From Clostridia bacterium (GTDB taxonomy: Bacteria; Bacillota; Clostridia; Christensenellales; Aristaeellaceae), in assembly GCA_017550745.1 (NCBI GenBank), contig JAFZOG010000148.1, positions 1 through 64,000 on the forward strand: a stretch of DNA of 64,000 bases, in the 5' to 3' direction. The notes below the pieces were generated by a model. The model was not told the DNA's origin, did no database searches, and saw only the letters and a program-made list of their open reading frames with translations. Every line of letters starts with the position of its first letter. Position 1 is the first letter of the stretch. Shown here one piece after another: positions 16,767 to 24,588 of the stretch. Both the position numbers and the translations under genes were made by a program.

Positions 16767-17696
16767 ATGCCCATTAGAATCAATGAAGAAATGCCTGTGG
16801 TACAGCGCCTGCGTCAGGAGCAGATTTTCGTCATGCCCGAAAGCCGGGCAGCCACGCAGGATATCCGCGAGCTGGAAATCGCCATTTTGAATATCATGCC
16901 CAACAAAGAGGACACGGAGCTGCAGCTGCTGCGGCTTTTATCCAACTCCCCGCTGCAAGTGCGGCCCACCTTTCTGCGGCTGGATTCCCACCGCTACAAG
17001 CATACCCCGGAGGACTATCTGAGCCGTTATTACCGGGCCTTTTCAGCCGTAAAGGGCCGGTGCTTCGACGGCCTGATCATTACCGGCGCGCCGGTGGAAA
17101 ACCTGCCCTTTGAGGAAGTGGATTACTGGGCGGAAATCAGCGAGATCTTCGCCTGGAGCAACACCCACGTCACGTCCACCATCCATATCTGCTGGGCGGC
17201 GCAGGCGGGGCTGTATTACCATTACGGCATCCAAAAGCACCCCCTGCCGCAAAAGCTGTCCGGTATTTACAGCCACCGCACGCTGTTCCGCCAGGAAAGC
17301 CTGACCCGCGGCTTTAACGACATTTTCCACGCCCCCCATTCCCGTTACACCGGCGTGGAGCGGGCGGATATCGAAGCAAACCCCAATTTGACCATCCTGG
17401 CAGATTCCGAACTGGCCGGGCCGTTCATCATTCAGGACAAGCGCCACGGAAAAATCTTCATCACAGGCCATCCGGAATACAGCCGCATGACGCTGGCCCA
17501 TGAATACACCCGCGACGTGAAAAAAGGCATAAATCCCGCTGTGCCCCGGCGCTATTTCGCGGAGGACGACCCGGCGCAGGAGCCCATCTTCCAGTGGAAA
17601 GCGCATGCCTACCTGCTGTTTTCCAACTGGTTGAACTATGAGGTCTACCAGGTGACGCCGTACGACCTGAACCTGATCAATTACACCCAGGAATAA
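16767..17696 (+). CDS. metA: Homoserine O-acyltransferase, MetA type (probably acetyl-CoA specific)
   Basis: 309 residues, the full family length. It activates homoserine for methionine synthesis in the cytosol. The catalytic Cys is residue 142 (STIHICWAAQAG) and the His/Glu pair is in FITGHPEYS. Residue 111 is Glu (ITGAPVE), the residue established as selecting acetyl-CoA over succinyl-CoA in this family, so homoserine O-acetyltransferase is the better name. AAAGGAGG precedes the ATG. A ridA gene follows after 16 bases. Homoserine dehydrogenase, the previous pathway step, is encoded at 23264. Confidence 0.95.
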   Translation: MPIRINEEMPVVQRLRQEQIFVMPESRAATQDIRELEIAILNIMPNKEDTELQLLRLLSNSPLQVRPTFLRLDSHRYKHTPEDYLSRYYRAFSAVKGRCFDGLIITGAPVENLPFEEVDYWAEISEIFAWSNTHVTSTIHICWAAQAGLYYHYGIQKHPLPQKLSGIYSHRTLFRQESLTRGFNDIFHAPHSRYTGVERADIEANPNLTILADSELAGPFIIQDKRHGKIFITGHPEYSRMTLAHEYTRDVKKGINPAVPRRYFAEDDPAQEPIFQWKAHAYLLFSNWLNYEVYQVTPYDLNLINYTQE

Positions 17697-17712
17697 AAAG
17701 GAGGACGCAGAA

Positions 17713-18096
17713 ATGCCCGCTGATTTGCAAGTGATCCATTCCCCTTCCGCGCCTGAAGCCATTGGGCCGTATTCCCAGGCCATCGCGGTGAACGGACTCA
17801 TCTATACCTCCGGCCAGATCGCAATCGACCCAGCCACCGGAAATATTGACGCTCAGGATATCGAAGCCCAGACCCGACAGGTGATCCGCAACCTGAAAGC
17901 CGTATTGGAAGCCGCAGGCAGCGATTTGGGCAAGGTGGTAAAAACCACCTGCTTCCTCCAGCGGATGACTGATTTTGCCGCCTTCAACAGCGTTTACGCC
18001 CAGTATTTTACCGGCAAGCCTGCCCGTTCGTGCGTGGAGGCGGCGAAGCTACCCAAAAATGCACTGGTGGAAATCGAAGCTGTAGCGGTCAAATAA
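17713..18096 (+). CDS. ridA: RidA family enamine/imine deaminase
   Basis: 127 residues. The YjgF/YER057c/UK114 family hydrolyses reactive enamines and imines from PLP enzymes such as threonine dehydratase. Landmarks are APEAIGPYSQAIAVNGLIYTS at the N-terminus, the KTTCFLQRMTDFAAFNSVY segment, the Arg in PARSCVEAAKLPK, which binds the substrate carboxylate, and the terminal VEIEAVAVK. It sits 16 bases after metA with AAAGGAGG, so the two are probably cotranscribed. Confidence 0.93.
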   Translation: MPADLQVIHSPSAPEAIGPYSQAIAVNGLIYTSGQIAIDPATGNIDAQDIEAQTRQVIRNLKAVLEAAGSDLGKVVKTTCFLQRMTDFAAFNSVYAQYFTGKPARSCVEAAKLPKNALVEIEAVAVK

Positions 18097-18110
18097 CGGA
18101 ACGCAAACAA

Positions 18111-18132
18111 GGGGGAGTCGGCTGACTCCCCC
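18111..18132. terminator. Hairpin between convergent genes
   Basis: GGGGGAGTC (18111-18119) pairs with GACTCCCCC (18124-18132). It follows ridA on the plus strand and the GNAT gene on the minus strand, where a T-rich TTGTTTG follows. T-runs are weak on both sides. Confidence 0.5.
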
Positions 18133-18180
18133 TGATGCTGTCGAAATAAGTATTCTTCGACGGCCTAAAACGCTGTTGAT

Positions 18181-18717
18181 TTATTCCTCCAGGCTGATCC
18201 AATACCGTTCAATGTCTTCGTTTTCCACGGGCTCATGGACCGTGGTGTCATACACGCCGCCGTTTTTGAGGATCGTTCTGCGGCTGGCCTCGTTGCCAGC
18301 CAGGCAGGTGACCAGGATCGCGCTTAAGCCAATGGAGCGGCAGAAGGGCTTCACCGCGTTCAGCATCCAGGCTGCGTATCCTTTCCGCCGTTCGGAAGGC
18401 CGCACGGAATAGCCGATGTGTCCGCCGTACTCTTTTAAAAACGGGCTGAACCTGTGCCGCACCTGAATCATGCCCACCACCCGGCCGTCCGTTTCCCGGA
18501 CGCAGAGGAACTGGGTGGCCTGCACCCAGCCCGAAGGCACGTTTTCCCCGCTGCGGCACTGCTCTGTGGCAGCCAGCCATTCCACGGGATCCGCCAGCCG
18601 GCGGAGCGCCCCGGTGCCGTCCATGGAATCGCCGCTGTCCAGAAACTCCTGACGGTAAGCGCTGATCTCTTCCCTGTGCTCCGCCGTGGGCAGCGTCAGG
18701 CGCAAAGCTGCTTCCAT
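18181..18717 (-). CDS. GNAT-family N-acetyltransferase
   Basis: 178 residues from the ATG at 18717, seven bases after the galE stop, with ACGGAG further upstream. The acetyl-CoA-binding core is visible: VVGMIQVRH, then GHIGYSVRPSERRKGYAAWM, the Q/RxxGxG/A-type pyrophosphate loop near residue 115, followed by AILVTCLAGNEASRRTILKN. The sequence resembles single-domain acetyltransferases of unknown small-molecule or protein substrate. It is cotranscribed with galE, but no functional link is evident. Confidence 0.85.
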   Translation of the reverse strand: MEAALRLTLPTAEHREEISAYRQEFLDSGDSMDGTGALRRLADPVEWLAATEQCRSGENVPSGWVQATQFLCVRETDGRVVGMIQVRHRFSPFLKEYGGHIGYSVRPSERRKGYAAWMLNAVKPFCRSIGLSAILVTCLAGNEASRRTILKNGGVYDTTVHEPVENEDIERYWISLEE

Positions 18718-18724
18718 GGCGCCG

Positions 18725-19741
18725 TTATGCTCCGTAACCCCGGGGATTCTGCTTTTGCCAGTTCCAGGCATCGCGGCACATGGCGTTCAGGCCGCGCTTG
18801 GCTTCCCAGTGCAGCAGTTCCTTGGCTCTCGTCGCGTCGGCATAGCATACGGCGATGTCGCCCGCGCGGCGGGGAGCGATTTCGTAGGGGATCGTCAGGC
18901 CGTTTTCCTTTTCAAAAGCATGCACCAGATCCAGCACGCTGTAGGGCGTACCGGTGCCCAGGTTGAAGATCTCCACGCCGGTTTTGTTCGCGGCGTATTC
19001 CAGCGCGGCCAGATGGCCCTCCGCCAGGTCCATCACATGGATATAATCCCGCTCACCGGTGCCATCCCGGGTGGGATAGTCGTTGCCGAAGACCCGCAGG
19101 TGATCCAGTTTCCCGGAAGCCACTTGGCAGACGAAGGGCATCAGGTTGTTGGGAATGCCCGCCGGGTCTTCGCCGATGCGTCCGCTTTCGTGGGCGCCGA
19201 TGGGGTTAAAGTAGCGCAGCAGGACAAAGGAACGGGTGGGATCGGCTTTTGCAACGTCGGTGAGGATACGCTCGCTGATCCATTTCGTCCAGCCGTAGGG
19301 GTTGGTGCAGCCGGTGGGGAAATCCTCGCGCAGCGGCATGGTCTGGTTGGTTCCGTACACTGTCGCGGAGGAGGAGAACACCAGCACCGGACAGTCGAAT
19401 TTCGGCATCACCTTGCACAGCGTCATGGTGGCGTCCAGGTTGTTCTGATAGTATCTCAGCGGCTTTTCCACGGATTCGCCCACGGCCTTGAGGCCGGCGA
19501 AGTGGATCACCGCGTCAATGGGCCGGTACTGTTCAAACAGCGCGGTCACAGTCTGTTCATCGGTGCAGTCGCCCACCACCAGGGGCGCCTTTTTTCCGGT
19601 CAGTTCCTCGATCCGGCGCAGGGATTCGGGGCTGGAATTGTCCAGATTGTCCAGAACAACCACTTCATGGCCAGCCTGCAAAAGGCACAGGGCGGTATGC
19701 GAGCCGATGAATCCAGCGCCGCCTGTCAGCAATACACGCAT
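18725..19741 (-). CDS. galE: UDP-glucose 4-epimerase
   Basis: 338 residues, the standard GalE length. It interconverts UDP-glucose and UDP-galactose. The NAD-binding loop is TGGAGFIGSH. The catalytic Ser is in SSSATVYG and the Tyr-x3-Lys pair is in NPYGWTKW. Substrate-binding YFNPIGAH follows. The start is the ATG at 19741, since AGGAGG at 19750-19755 is only two bases from the upstream ATG at 19747. It is followed closely by a GNAT gene. Confidence 0.95.
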   Translation of the reverse strand: MRVLLTGGAGFIGSHTALCLLQAGHEVVVLDNLDNSSPESLRRIEELTGKKAPLVVGDCTDEQTVTALFEQYRPIDAVIHFAGLKAVGESVEKPLRYYQNNLDATMTLCKVMPKFDCPVLVFSSSATVYGTNQTMPLREDFPTGCTNPYGWTKWISERILTDVAKADPTRSFVLLRYFNPIGAHESGRIGEDPAGIPNNLMPFVCQVASGKLDHLRVFGNDYPTRDGTGERDYIHVMDLAEGHLAALEYAANKTGVEIFNLGTGTPYSVLDLVHAFEKENGLTIPYEIAPRRAGDIAVCYADATRAKELLHWEAKRGLNAMCRDAWNWQKQNPRGYGA

Positions 19742-19778
19742 CGTCATATCCTCCTTTAACGCATGTCTTTCCCTGTTA

Positions 19779-19808
19779 ATAATACACAGGTACACGCCGT
19801 TCTGTCAA
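19779..19808 (-). promoter_or_regulatory. Promoter of galE
   Basis: Minus-strand TTGACA (19808-19803), 18-base spacer, TATTAT (19784-19779). Confidence 0.65.
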
Positions 19809-19835
19809 GATCGAAAAGAGCGCGCGAATGAAAGA

Positions 19836-19864
19836 TTGCACAAACGGAAAGAATATGATAATAT
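19836..19864 (+). promoter_or_regulatory. Promoter of the metallophosphoesterase gene
   Basis: TTGCAC (19836-19841), 17-base spacer, TAATAT (19859-19864). Confidence 0.55.
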
Positions 19865-19923
19865 GAGGAAGGAATCGGTTATCGGTCCATCCGCCATCAT
19901 CCGGGGAAGGGAGGGGACACGGC

Positions 19924-20799
19924 ATGCTGCCCAGAAAAATCAATCGGGAAAACAAAAAGCGTAACCACAAGCCTTTCTGGCTGGGAACGGTGATGGCAAA
20001 GCTGCCCCCCTGGCCGATCTTCTATCCGCTGTACGAAGCGGCCCAGCTGAACCTGGTGGAGGAATTGTATTGGTCGCCGCGCGTCCCGGCGGGTTTTGAC
20101 GGGTTCCGCCTCGTGTATCTCTCCGACATCCATTACGGCCCGCTGTTCGGCGAGGAACGGGTGCGGGATCTGGTGCAGCAGGTGAATAAGCTGCATGCGG
20201 ACGTGGTGATCCTAGGGGGAGATTACGCCGTCAATTCCGACGGCGCGGTGGAATTTTTCCGGCTCCATCCCGGGTTTCAGGCCAAAACCGCCGTGCTTGC
20301 AGTCATGGGGAACCATGACCGGATGCTGCCGGAGGAGAACTTTGAAAAGCTGCTCACTGCCATGCGGGAGGACGGTGCAACCCCGCTGGTCAACGACGGC
20401 ATCCTCCTGGAACGCAGGGGAAGCAGAATGGCCTTTGTCTCCTGCGACGATTTTTACTGCGGAGACTGCGACCTGAAAAAAACCGCGGCCCTGAGCAAGC
20501 GCGCGGACTTTACCGTTTTTCTTCCCCATATGCCGGACGTTCTGCCGGAAACCTACAAAATGCACGGCAGCCTTTTCTACCAATTGGCCCTGTGCGGCCA
20601 TACCCACGGCGGGCAGGTGGCTGTGATGGGGCATGCGGTCAAATCCTCCAGCATGTACGGCAGCCGGTATCTGTCCGGCTGGTATCACGAAAACGGCGCG
20701 GACATCCTGGTGACAAACGGCGTAGGCGTCTCCGGTCTGCCAGTACGCCTGGGCGCGAAGCCGCAGCTGCATCTGATCACCATGAAGAAAGAAATGTGA
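19924..20799 (+). CDS. Metallophosphoesterase (YkuE/YaeI-like)
   Basis: 291 residues. All calcineurin-like metal motifs are present: SDIHYG (Asp, His) near residue 67, GGDY, GNHD near 130, and ALCGHTHGGQ with LPHMPD upstream of it. A basic N-terminal segment and the hydrophobic PPWPIFYPLYEAAQLNLVEE region suggest loose membrane association, though no clear full membrane helix is seen. Relatives include lipid-A or UDP-diacylglucosamine-type hydrolases; the substrate here is unknown. It is monocistronic, with a strong terminator at 20922-20945. Confidence 0.88.
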   Translation: MLPRKINRENKKRNHKPFWLGTVMAKLPPWPIFYPLYEAAQLNLVEELYWSPRVPAGFDGFRLVYLSDIHYGPLFGEERVRDLVQQVNKLHADVVILGGDYAVNSDGAVEFFRLHPGFQAKTAVLAVMGNHDRMLPEENFEKLLTAMREDGATPLVNDGILLERRGSRMAFVSCDDFYCGDCDLKKTAALSKRADFTVFLPHMPDVLPETYKMHGSLFYQLALCGHTHGGQVAVMGHAVKSSSMYGSRYLSGWYHENGADILVTNGVGVSGLPVRLGAKPQLHLITMKKEM

Positions 20800-20846
20800 C
20801 CGCAGGCACAGCCTTGCGGCAAATCGGAAACAGGACAGAAACAAAA

Positions 20847-20881
20847 CCCCCGTCCGGTGCGAATCGCATGCCGGACGGGGG
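20847..20881 (-). terminator. Terminator of the HPr-like gene
   Basis: CCCCCGTCCGG (20847-20857) pairs with CCGGACGGGGG (20871-20881). On the minus strand it is followed by TTTTGTTT. It lies about 70 bases past the HPr-like stop. Confidence 0.65.
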
Positions 20882-20921
20882 GATATATGAACGCCATAAA
20901 GGCAGGCTGTCAAATGAAATC

Positions 20922-20945
20922 CGGCGCTTTCGCGCCGTTTTTTTT
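20922..20945 (+). terminator. Terminator of the metallophosphoesterase gene
   Basis: CGGCGC (20922-20927), TTTC loop, GCGCCG (20932-20937), then eight T on the plus strand. Confidence 0.85.
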
Positions 20946-20950
20946 GCGGG

Positions 20951-21217
20951 TCACTGACCCACGGCCGTTTCTTCCTCTTTTACGAGGTACCCGTCAATAT
21001 CCTTGATAAATTTTGACAGATCAGCTTCGTTCAATGCACCGGTATCCAGGAACATCCTGTTCCGCACAGAGTACATCATGGCCATAATGCCCAAGGTGGA
21101 TTTCGGGTCGATGCAGAATTTTTCGGAGCGGAGATAAAACTGGTTGTCATACTGCTTGCAGATGTTGCTCAGGCGCTCGGCTGCATTCATAGAGTCAACG
21201 TGAATGTGGATGATCAT
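20951..21217 (-). CDS. HPr-like protein lacking the phosphorylatable histidine
   Basis: 88 residues with AAGGAG before the ATG. Length and the segment DPKSTLGIMAMMYSV, matching the Ser46 region of PTS phosphocarrier HPr (AKSIMGVMSLG-like), suggest an HPr fold. The N-terminal active-site region, where HPr has the phosphorylated His15, reads VDSMNAAERLSNI and has no His there, as in Crh-type regulators. A role as a Ser-phosphorylated regulator is conceivable; transport phosphorelay is not. It is controlled by its own promoter at 21307-21335 with two palindromes in the leader. Confidence 0.6.
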   Translation of the reverse strand: MIIHIHVDSMNAAERLSNICKQYDNQFYLRSEKFCIDPKSTLGIMAMMYSVRNRMFLDTGALNEADLSKFIKDIDGYLVKEEETAVGQ

Positions 21218-21235
21218 AATGTCATCTCCTTTTCG

Positions 21236-21268
21236 CGGAACCGGTTCCGGCTTCCGGAAACGTTTCCG
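21236..21268. promoter_or_regulatory. Twin 14-bp palindromes in the leader of the HPr-like gene
   Basis: CGGAACCGGTTCCG (21236-21249) and CGGAAACGTTTCCG (21255-21268) are both perfect, with centres 19 bases apart. The second has the central CG typical of LacI-family operators. They lie between the promoter (21307-21335) and the start codon (21217), so they could block elongation as DNA operators or fold as RNA hairpins. Confidence 0.5.
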
Positions 21269-21306
21269 AAGACTGTCAAGCTGCCTTTCCTTCGCTTGAC
21301 GCTGTT

Positions 21307-21335
21307 AGTATAGCACCGAAAACACGAAAAAACAA
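21307..21335 (-). promoter_or_regulatory. Promoter of the HPr-like gene
   Basis: Minus-strand TTGTTT (21335-21330), 17-base spacer, TATACT (21312-21307). Confidence 0.6.
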
Positions 21336-21610
21336 CTTGGCATTGTTCACATTCTTTTTCGGGCGATTTTAGCGATAATGTATGATATGGTACAGGTATG
21401 CACATTGTATAATGTGGTTTTGAACCGTCTATTGGTCAGATACGACATAAAACGACCCTCCCGCAGGACCTCAAAAATGAATAAATTGTTAAATCACAGC
21501 CAGTCTGCACCGTTTTCTTTCGTTATCTCTGTGCTTTTTTATGCTTGTTCCACGTTCAACGTTTTCCCCATGCTGCCTATGTATCTTCATTGTTTTTCAC
21601 GCTCCGTTTT
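21336..21610. other. Intergenic stretch without identified features
   Basis: This AT-richer stretch between the divergent HPr-like gene and the pantothenate transporter promoter has only short unconvincing open frames. I see no tRNA, terminator or known riboswitch motif. Confidence 0.5.
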
Positions 21611-21639
21611 TTGACATTCCAGAAAGCATCTGATATAAT
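21611..21639 (+). promoter_or_regulatory. Consensus promoter of panT-coaX
   Basis: TTGACA (21611-21616), 17-base spacer, TATAAT (21634-21639), a full sigma-A consensus. It leaves a leader of about 105 bases before the start at 21752. Confidence 0.85.
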
Positions 21640-21751
21640 AGGGGAACGCCGAATGCCGGTACCCAAAAGGGCTGGACAGGCGCAAAGCATCCCAAGGTAT
21701 CCCCAATTCATCGTCGGGTATCTGAAAAGAACTTGAACGGAGGACAAGAAC

Positions 21752-22357
21752 ATGAAAAACCAAAAAACGCTGAAACTGTGCGAATTTGCGGTGCTGGTCG
21801 CCATTGAAATTGTGATGAGCCTGACACCGCTGGGATTTTTAAACCTGGGTTTTCTGTCGGCTTCCCTGCTGACCATTCCCGTAGCGGTAGGCGCTATCCT
21901 GCTTGGCCCGCTGGCCAGCACATTGCTTGGGCTTGTGTTCGGCGCCATCAGCTTTATCAAAGGCTTTTCCAGCACGACGCTGATGACAGCGGCAATGTAT
22001 GCGGCCAGTATTCCCGGCGCGTTCGTGGTAGCAGTGGTCGGCCGCGTGCTCATGGGGCTGTGCACCGGGCTGCTGGTGAAAGCAAGCCAAAAGATCAGGA
22101 AAAAAGGAATCCTTGACAACCTGGTTGGCAGTCTGGCCGCGCCGTTGCTTAATACCGCTTTCTTTATGGGATTGTTAATGCTCATATTCTATCATTCTGA
22201 TTTTATCCAGGGGTTAATCGCGGAAACAGGGATCAGCAATCCCTTTCTGCTGATAGGCTTTATGGTGGGAACGCAGGCGCTGATTGAAGCAGCGTCCTGC
22301 TGCGTCATATCCACAGCCGTAAGCAAAACCCTGCAGGCAACGCTGCACCGCGAATGA
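21752..22357 (+). CDS. panT: ECF transporter substrate-binding (S) component, probably for pantothenate
   Basis: 201 residues with five or six membrane segments. It resembles ECF S components: helix 1 begins CEFAVLVAIEIVMSLTPLG and the conserved small-residue packing surface appears in LTIPVAVGAILLGPLASTLLGLVFG. S components capture a vitamin and dock on the shared EcfAA'T module, which is not encoded here. The assignment to pantothenate rests on the directly following pantothenate kinase, 24 bases away. CGGAGG precedes the ATG. Confidence 0.8.
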   Translation: MKNQKTLKLCEFAVLVAIEIVMSLTPLGFLNLGFLSASLLTIPVAVGAILLGPLASTLLGLVFGAISFIKGFSSTTLMTAAMYAASIPGAFVVAVVGRVLMGLCTGLLVKASQKIRKKGILDNLVGSLAAPLLNTAFFMGLLMLIFYHSDFIQGLIAETGISNPFLLIGFMVGTQALIEAASCCVISTAVSKTLQATLHRE

Positions 22358-22381
22358 TCTATAAGATGGGAGTCAGGTTCT

Positions 22382-23155
22382 ATGCTCTTCACCCTCGACA
22401 TCGGCAACACCAACATCAAAACCGGCCTGTTTGACGGGGCGGAGATGGTGCATTACTGGCGTTTGTCCACCACCCGGAAGTACACCAGCGACGAGATGGG
22501 CGTGATGATCACCCAGCTGTTCGATCATGAAAAGATTGAAAGGCGGCAGGTGACGGGCATCATCATGTCCTCCGTTGTGCCTACCGTCAATTTCACCGTG
22601 GAGCATATGTGCCGGGACTATTTCGGCATCGATCCCATGACGGTGGGGCCGGGGGTAAAAACCGGCATTGACATCAAATACGACAATCCCCGGGAGATCG
22701 GCTCCGACCGTATCTGCAACGCCGTCTCGGCTTATACGCTGTACGGCGGGCCCTGCATCTACATCGACTTTGGCACCGCCACCACCTTCGGCGCGCTGGA
22801 CGAAAACGGCGCGCTGCTGGGCGGCTGCATCTGCCCCGGCCTGAAGCTGACCAGTGAAGCGCTGGTGTCCGGCACGGCCAAGCTGCCCCATTTTGAGCTG
22901 GTCATGCCGGAGCGGGTGATCGGCAAGACCACGGTGGCGAACCTGCAAAGCGGCGTGATCAACGGCTACGTGGGCCAGGTGATTTATCTGGTGAACGAAA
23001 TGCGCCGGGAAATGGGCTGTCCCAACGCCCAGGTCATCGCCACCGGCGGCATGGCAAGGCTGATCGCCGGCAAGTCCGGCGTCATCGACCACATCGACGG
23101 CCTGCTGACGCTCAAGGGGCTCAGGCTGATCTACGAGAAGAATATGAAGGCTTAG
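22382..23155 (+). CDS. coaX: Type III pantothenate kinase
   Basis: 257 residues. It phosphorylates pantothenate in the first step of CoA synthesis. ASKHA-fold motifs are present: LFTLDIGNTNIKTGLFDG at the N-terminus (phosphate loop), GSDRICNAVSAY, IDFGTATTFGALDENG and the later ATGGMARLIAG. The start follows panT closely, suggesting uptake and activation of pantothenate as one unit. Confidence 0.95.
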   Translation: MLFTLDIGNTNIKTGLFDGAEMVHYWRLSTTRKYTSDEMGVMITQLFDHEKIERRQVTGIIMSSVVPTVNFTVEHMCRDYFGIDPMTVGPGVKTGIDIKYDNPREIGSDRICNAVSAYTLYGGPCIYIDFGTATTFGALDENGALLGGCICPGLKLTSEALVSGTAKLPHFELVMPERVIGKTTVANLQSGVINGYVGQVIYLVNEMRREMGCPNAQVIATGGMARLIAGKSGVIDHIDGLLTLKGLRLIYEKNMKA

Positions 23156-23263
23156 GAAATAACCCACGCAAAGGATCCAGAGGCATCCCCCTTCCCCGCG
23201 GCGCAAAGCTCCGACTTCATCCCTGTCCCCGCATTACTACCAATAAAGGAGAGAACCAAGCTC

Positions 23264-24538
23264 ATGCGAAAAGTATCTGTAGGCTTCCTGGGCTGCGGCA
23301 ACATCGGCTGCGGCGTGTGGAAGCTGCTGAATGAATTCAAGGCGGACATCCTGCACCGCAGCGACGTGGAATTTGACGTCAGGCGCATCCTGGTGCGTGA
23401 CGTGAAAAAGAAGCGGGATCAGCTGGTGCCCCAGGAGCTGCTGACCACCGACCCCAAACAGGTGACGGACAATCCCGACATCGAAATGGTGCTGGAGTTC
23501 ATGGGCGGCGAAACCCCCGCCACCCAGTACATGCTGCGCGCGCTGGAAATGGGCAAGACCGTGGTCACCGCCAACAAAATGGCCCTGGCCCTGAACTGGC
23601 ACATCCTGCAGGCCGCGGCGGAGAAGCACGGCAGCGGACTGTATTACGAGGCCGCCGTCTGCGGCGCCATTCCCATCATCCGCACCACGCTGGACTCCCT
23701 CATGTCCAACCGCATCGAGGAAATGATGGGCATCGTCAACGGCACCACCAACTACATCCTCAGCCGCATGAGCCAGGAGGGCAGCGATTATGCCGGCGTG
23801 CTTGCCGACGCCCAGCGCCTGGGCCTGGCCGAGCCCGACCCCACCAGCGACGTGGAGGGCTTTGACGCGGCCTATAAGCTGTCCATTCTCTCCTCCCTGG
23901 CCTTCCATGCCCGGGTGCCCTTCGACGTGATCTACCGCCAGGGCATCACCCAGGTCAGCGCGGCGGACATCGCTTTCGGCAAGGAGCTGGGCTACACGCT
24001 GAAGCTGCTGGCCATTGCCAAGCGAAGCGGCAGCGTGATCGACGCCCGGGTGCATCCCACCTTTATTCCCGACGCCCATCCCCTGGCTTCCGTAAACGGC
24101 AGCTTTAACGCCATCTTCCTCCACGGCCACGCCTGTGACGATATGATGCTCTTCGGCCGCGGCGCGGGCAGCGCGCCAACCGCCAGCGCAGTGGTGGCGG
24201 ACATGCTGTACGCCGTTTCCCGGGATATGCCCAGGCATCCCACCTTCCGCAATACCAACGAGCTGGCGGAGGGCCTCACCGTCACCGACGACTGGCACTG
24301 CAGCTTCTATGCGCGCCTCGAAGCCAGCGACCGGCCCGGCGTGCTGGCCCGCATCACCGCCTGCCTGGGGGATGAGGGCATCAGCATCCGCAACCTGATG
24401 CAGCGCGACGCCGTGGACGGCCACGCCCAGATCGTGCTGATCACCCACGACGCGGGCGAATGCGCCATCCGGAAAGCCCTGGCCGCCATCGCCTCCGATG
24501 ATGTGAAGGTGGAAAGCATGATCCGGGTAGAAAGGTAA
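23264..24538 (+). CDS. hom: Homoserine dehydrogenase
   Basis: 424 residues. It reduces aspartate semialdehyde to homoserine for Thr and Met synthesis. The NAD(P) loop is FLGCGNIGCGVWKLL. Further motifs are FMGGETPATQYMLRAL, VTANKMALA, EAAVCGAIPIIRT, GIVNGTTNYIL, and the catalytic Lys in DAAYKLSILSSLAF. A C-terminal ACT domain (about 345-424, RLEASDRPGVLARI) suggests feedback control, usually by Thr. AAAGGAGA precedes the ATG. Confidence 0.95.
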   Translation: MRKVSVGFLGCGNIGCGVWKLLNEFKADILHRSDVEFDVRRILVRDVKKKRDQLVPQELLTTDPKQVTDNPDIEMVLEFMGGETPATQYMLRALEMGKTVVTANKMALALNWHILQAAAEKHGSGLYYEAAVCGAIPIIRTTLDSLMSNRIEEMMGIVNGTTNYILSRMSQEGSDYAGVLADAQRLGLAEPDPTSDVEGFDAAYKLSILSSLAFHARVPFDVIYRQGITQVSAADIAFGKELGYTLKLLAIAKRSGSVIDARVHPTFIPDAHPLASVNGSFNAIFLHGHACDDMMLFGRGAGSAPTASAVVADMLYAVSRDMPRHPTFRNTNELAEGLTVTDDWHCSFYARLEASDRPGVLARITACLGDEGISIRNLMQRDAVDGHAQIVLITHDAGECAIRKALAAIASDDVKVESMIRVER

Positions 24539-24588
24539 AAGGCGCGATTCCTTCCCGATTTTCCCGCCCGCAAGAAAGGAGCTTTTCC

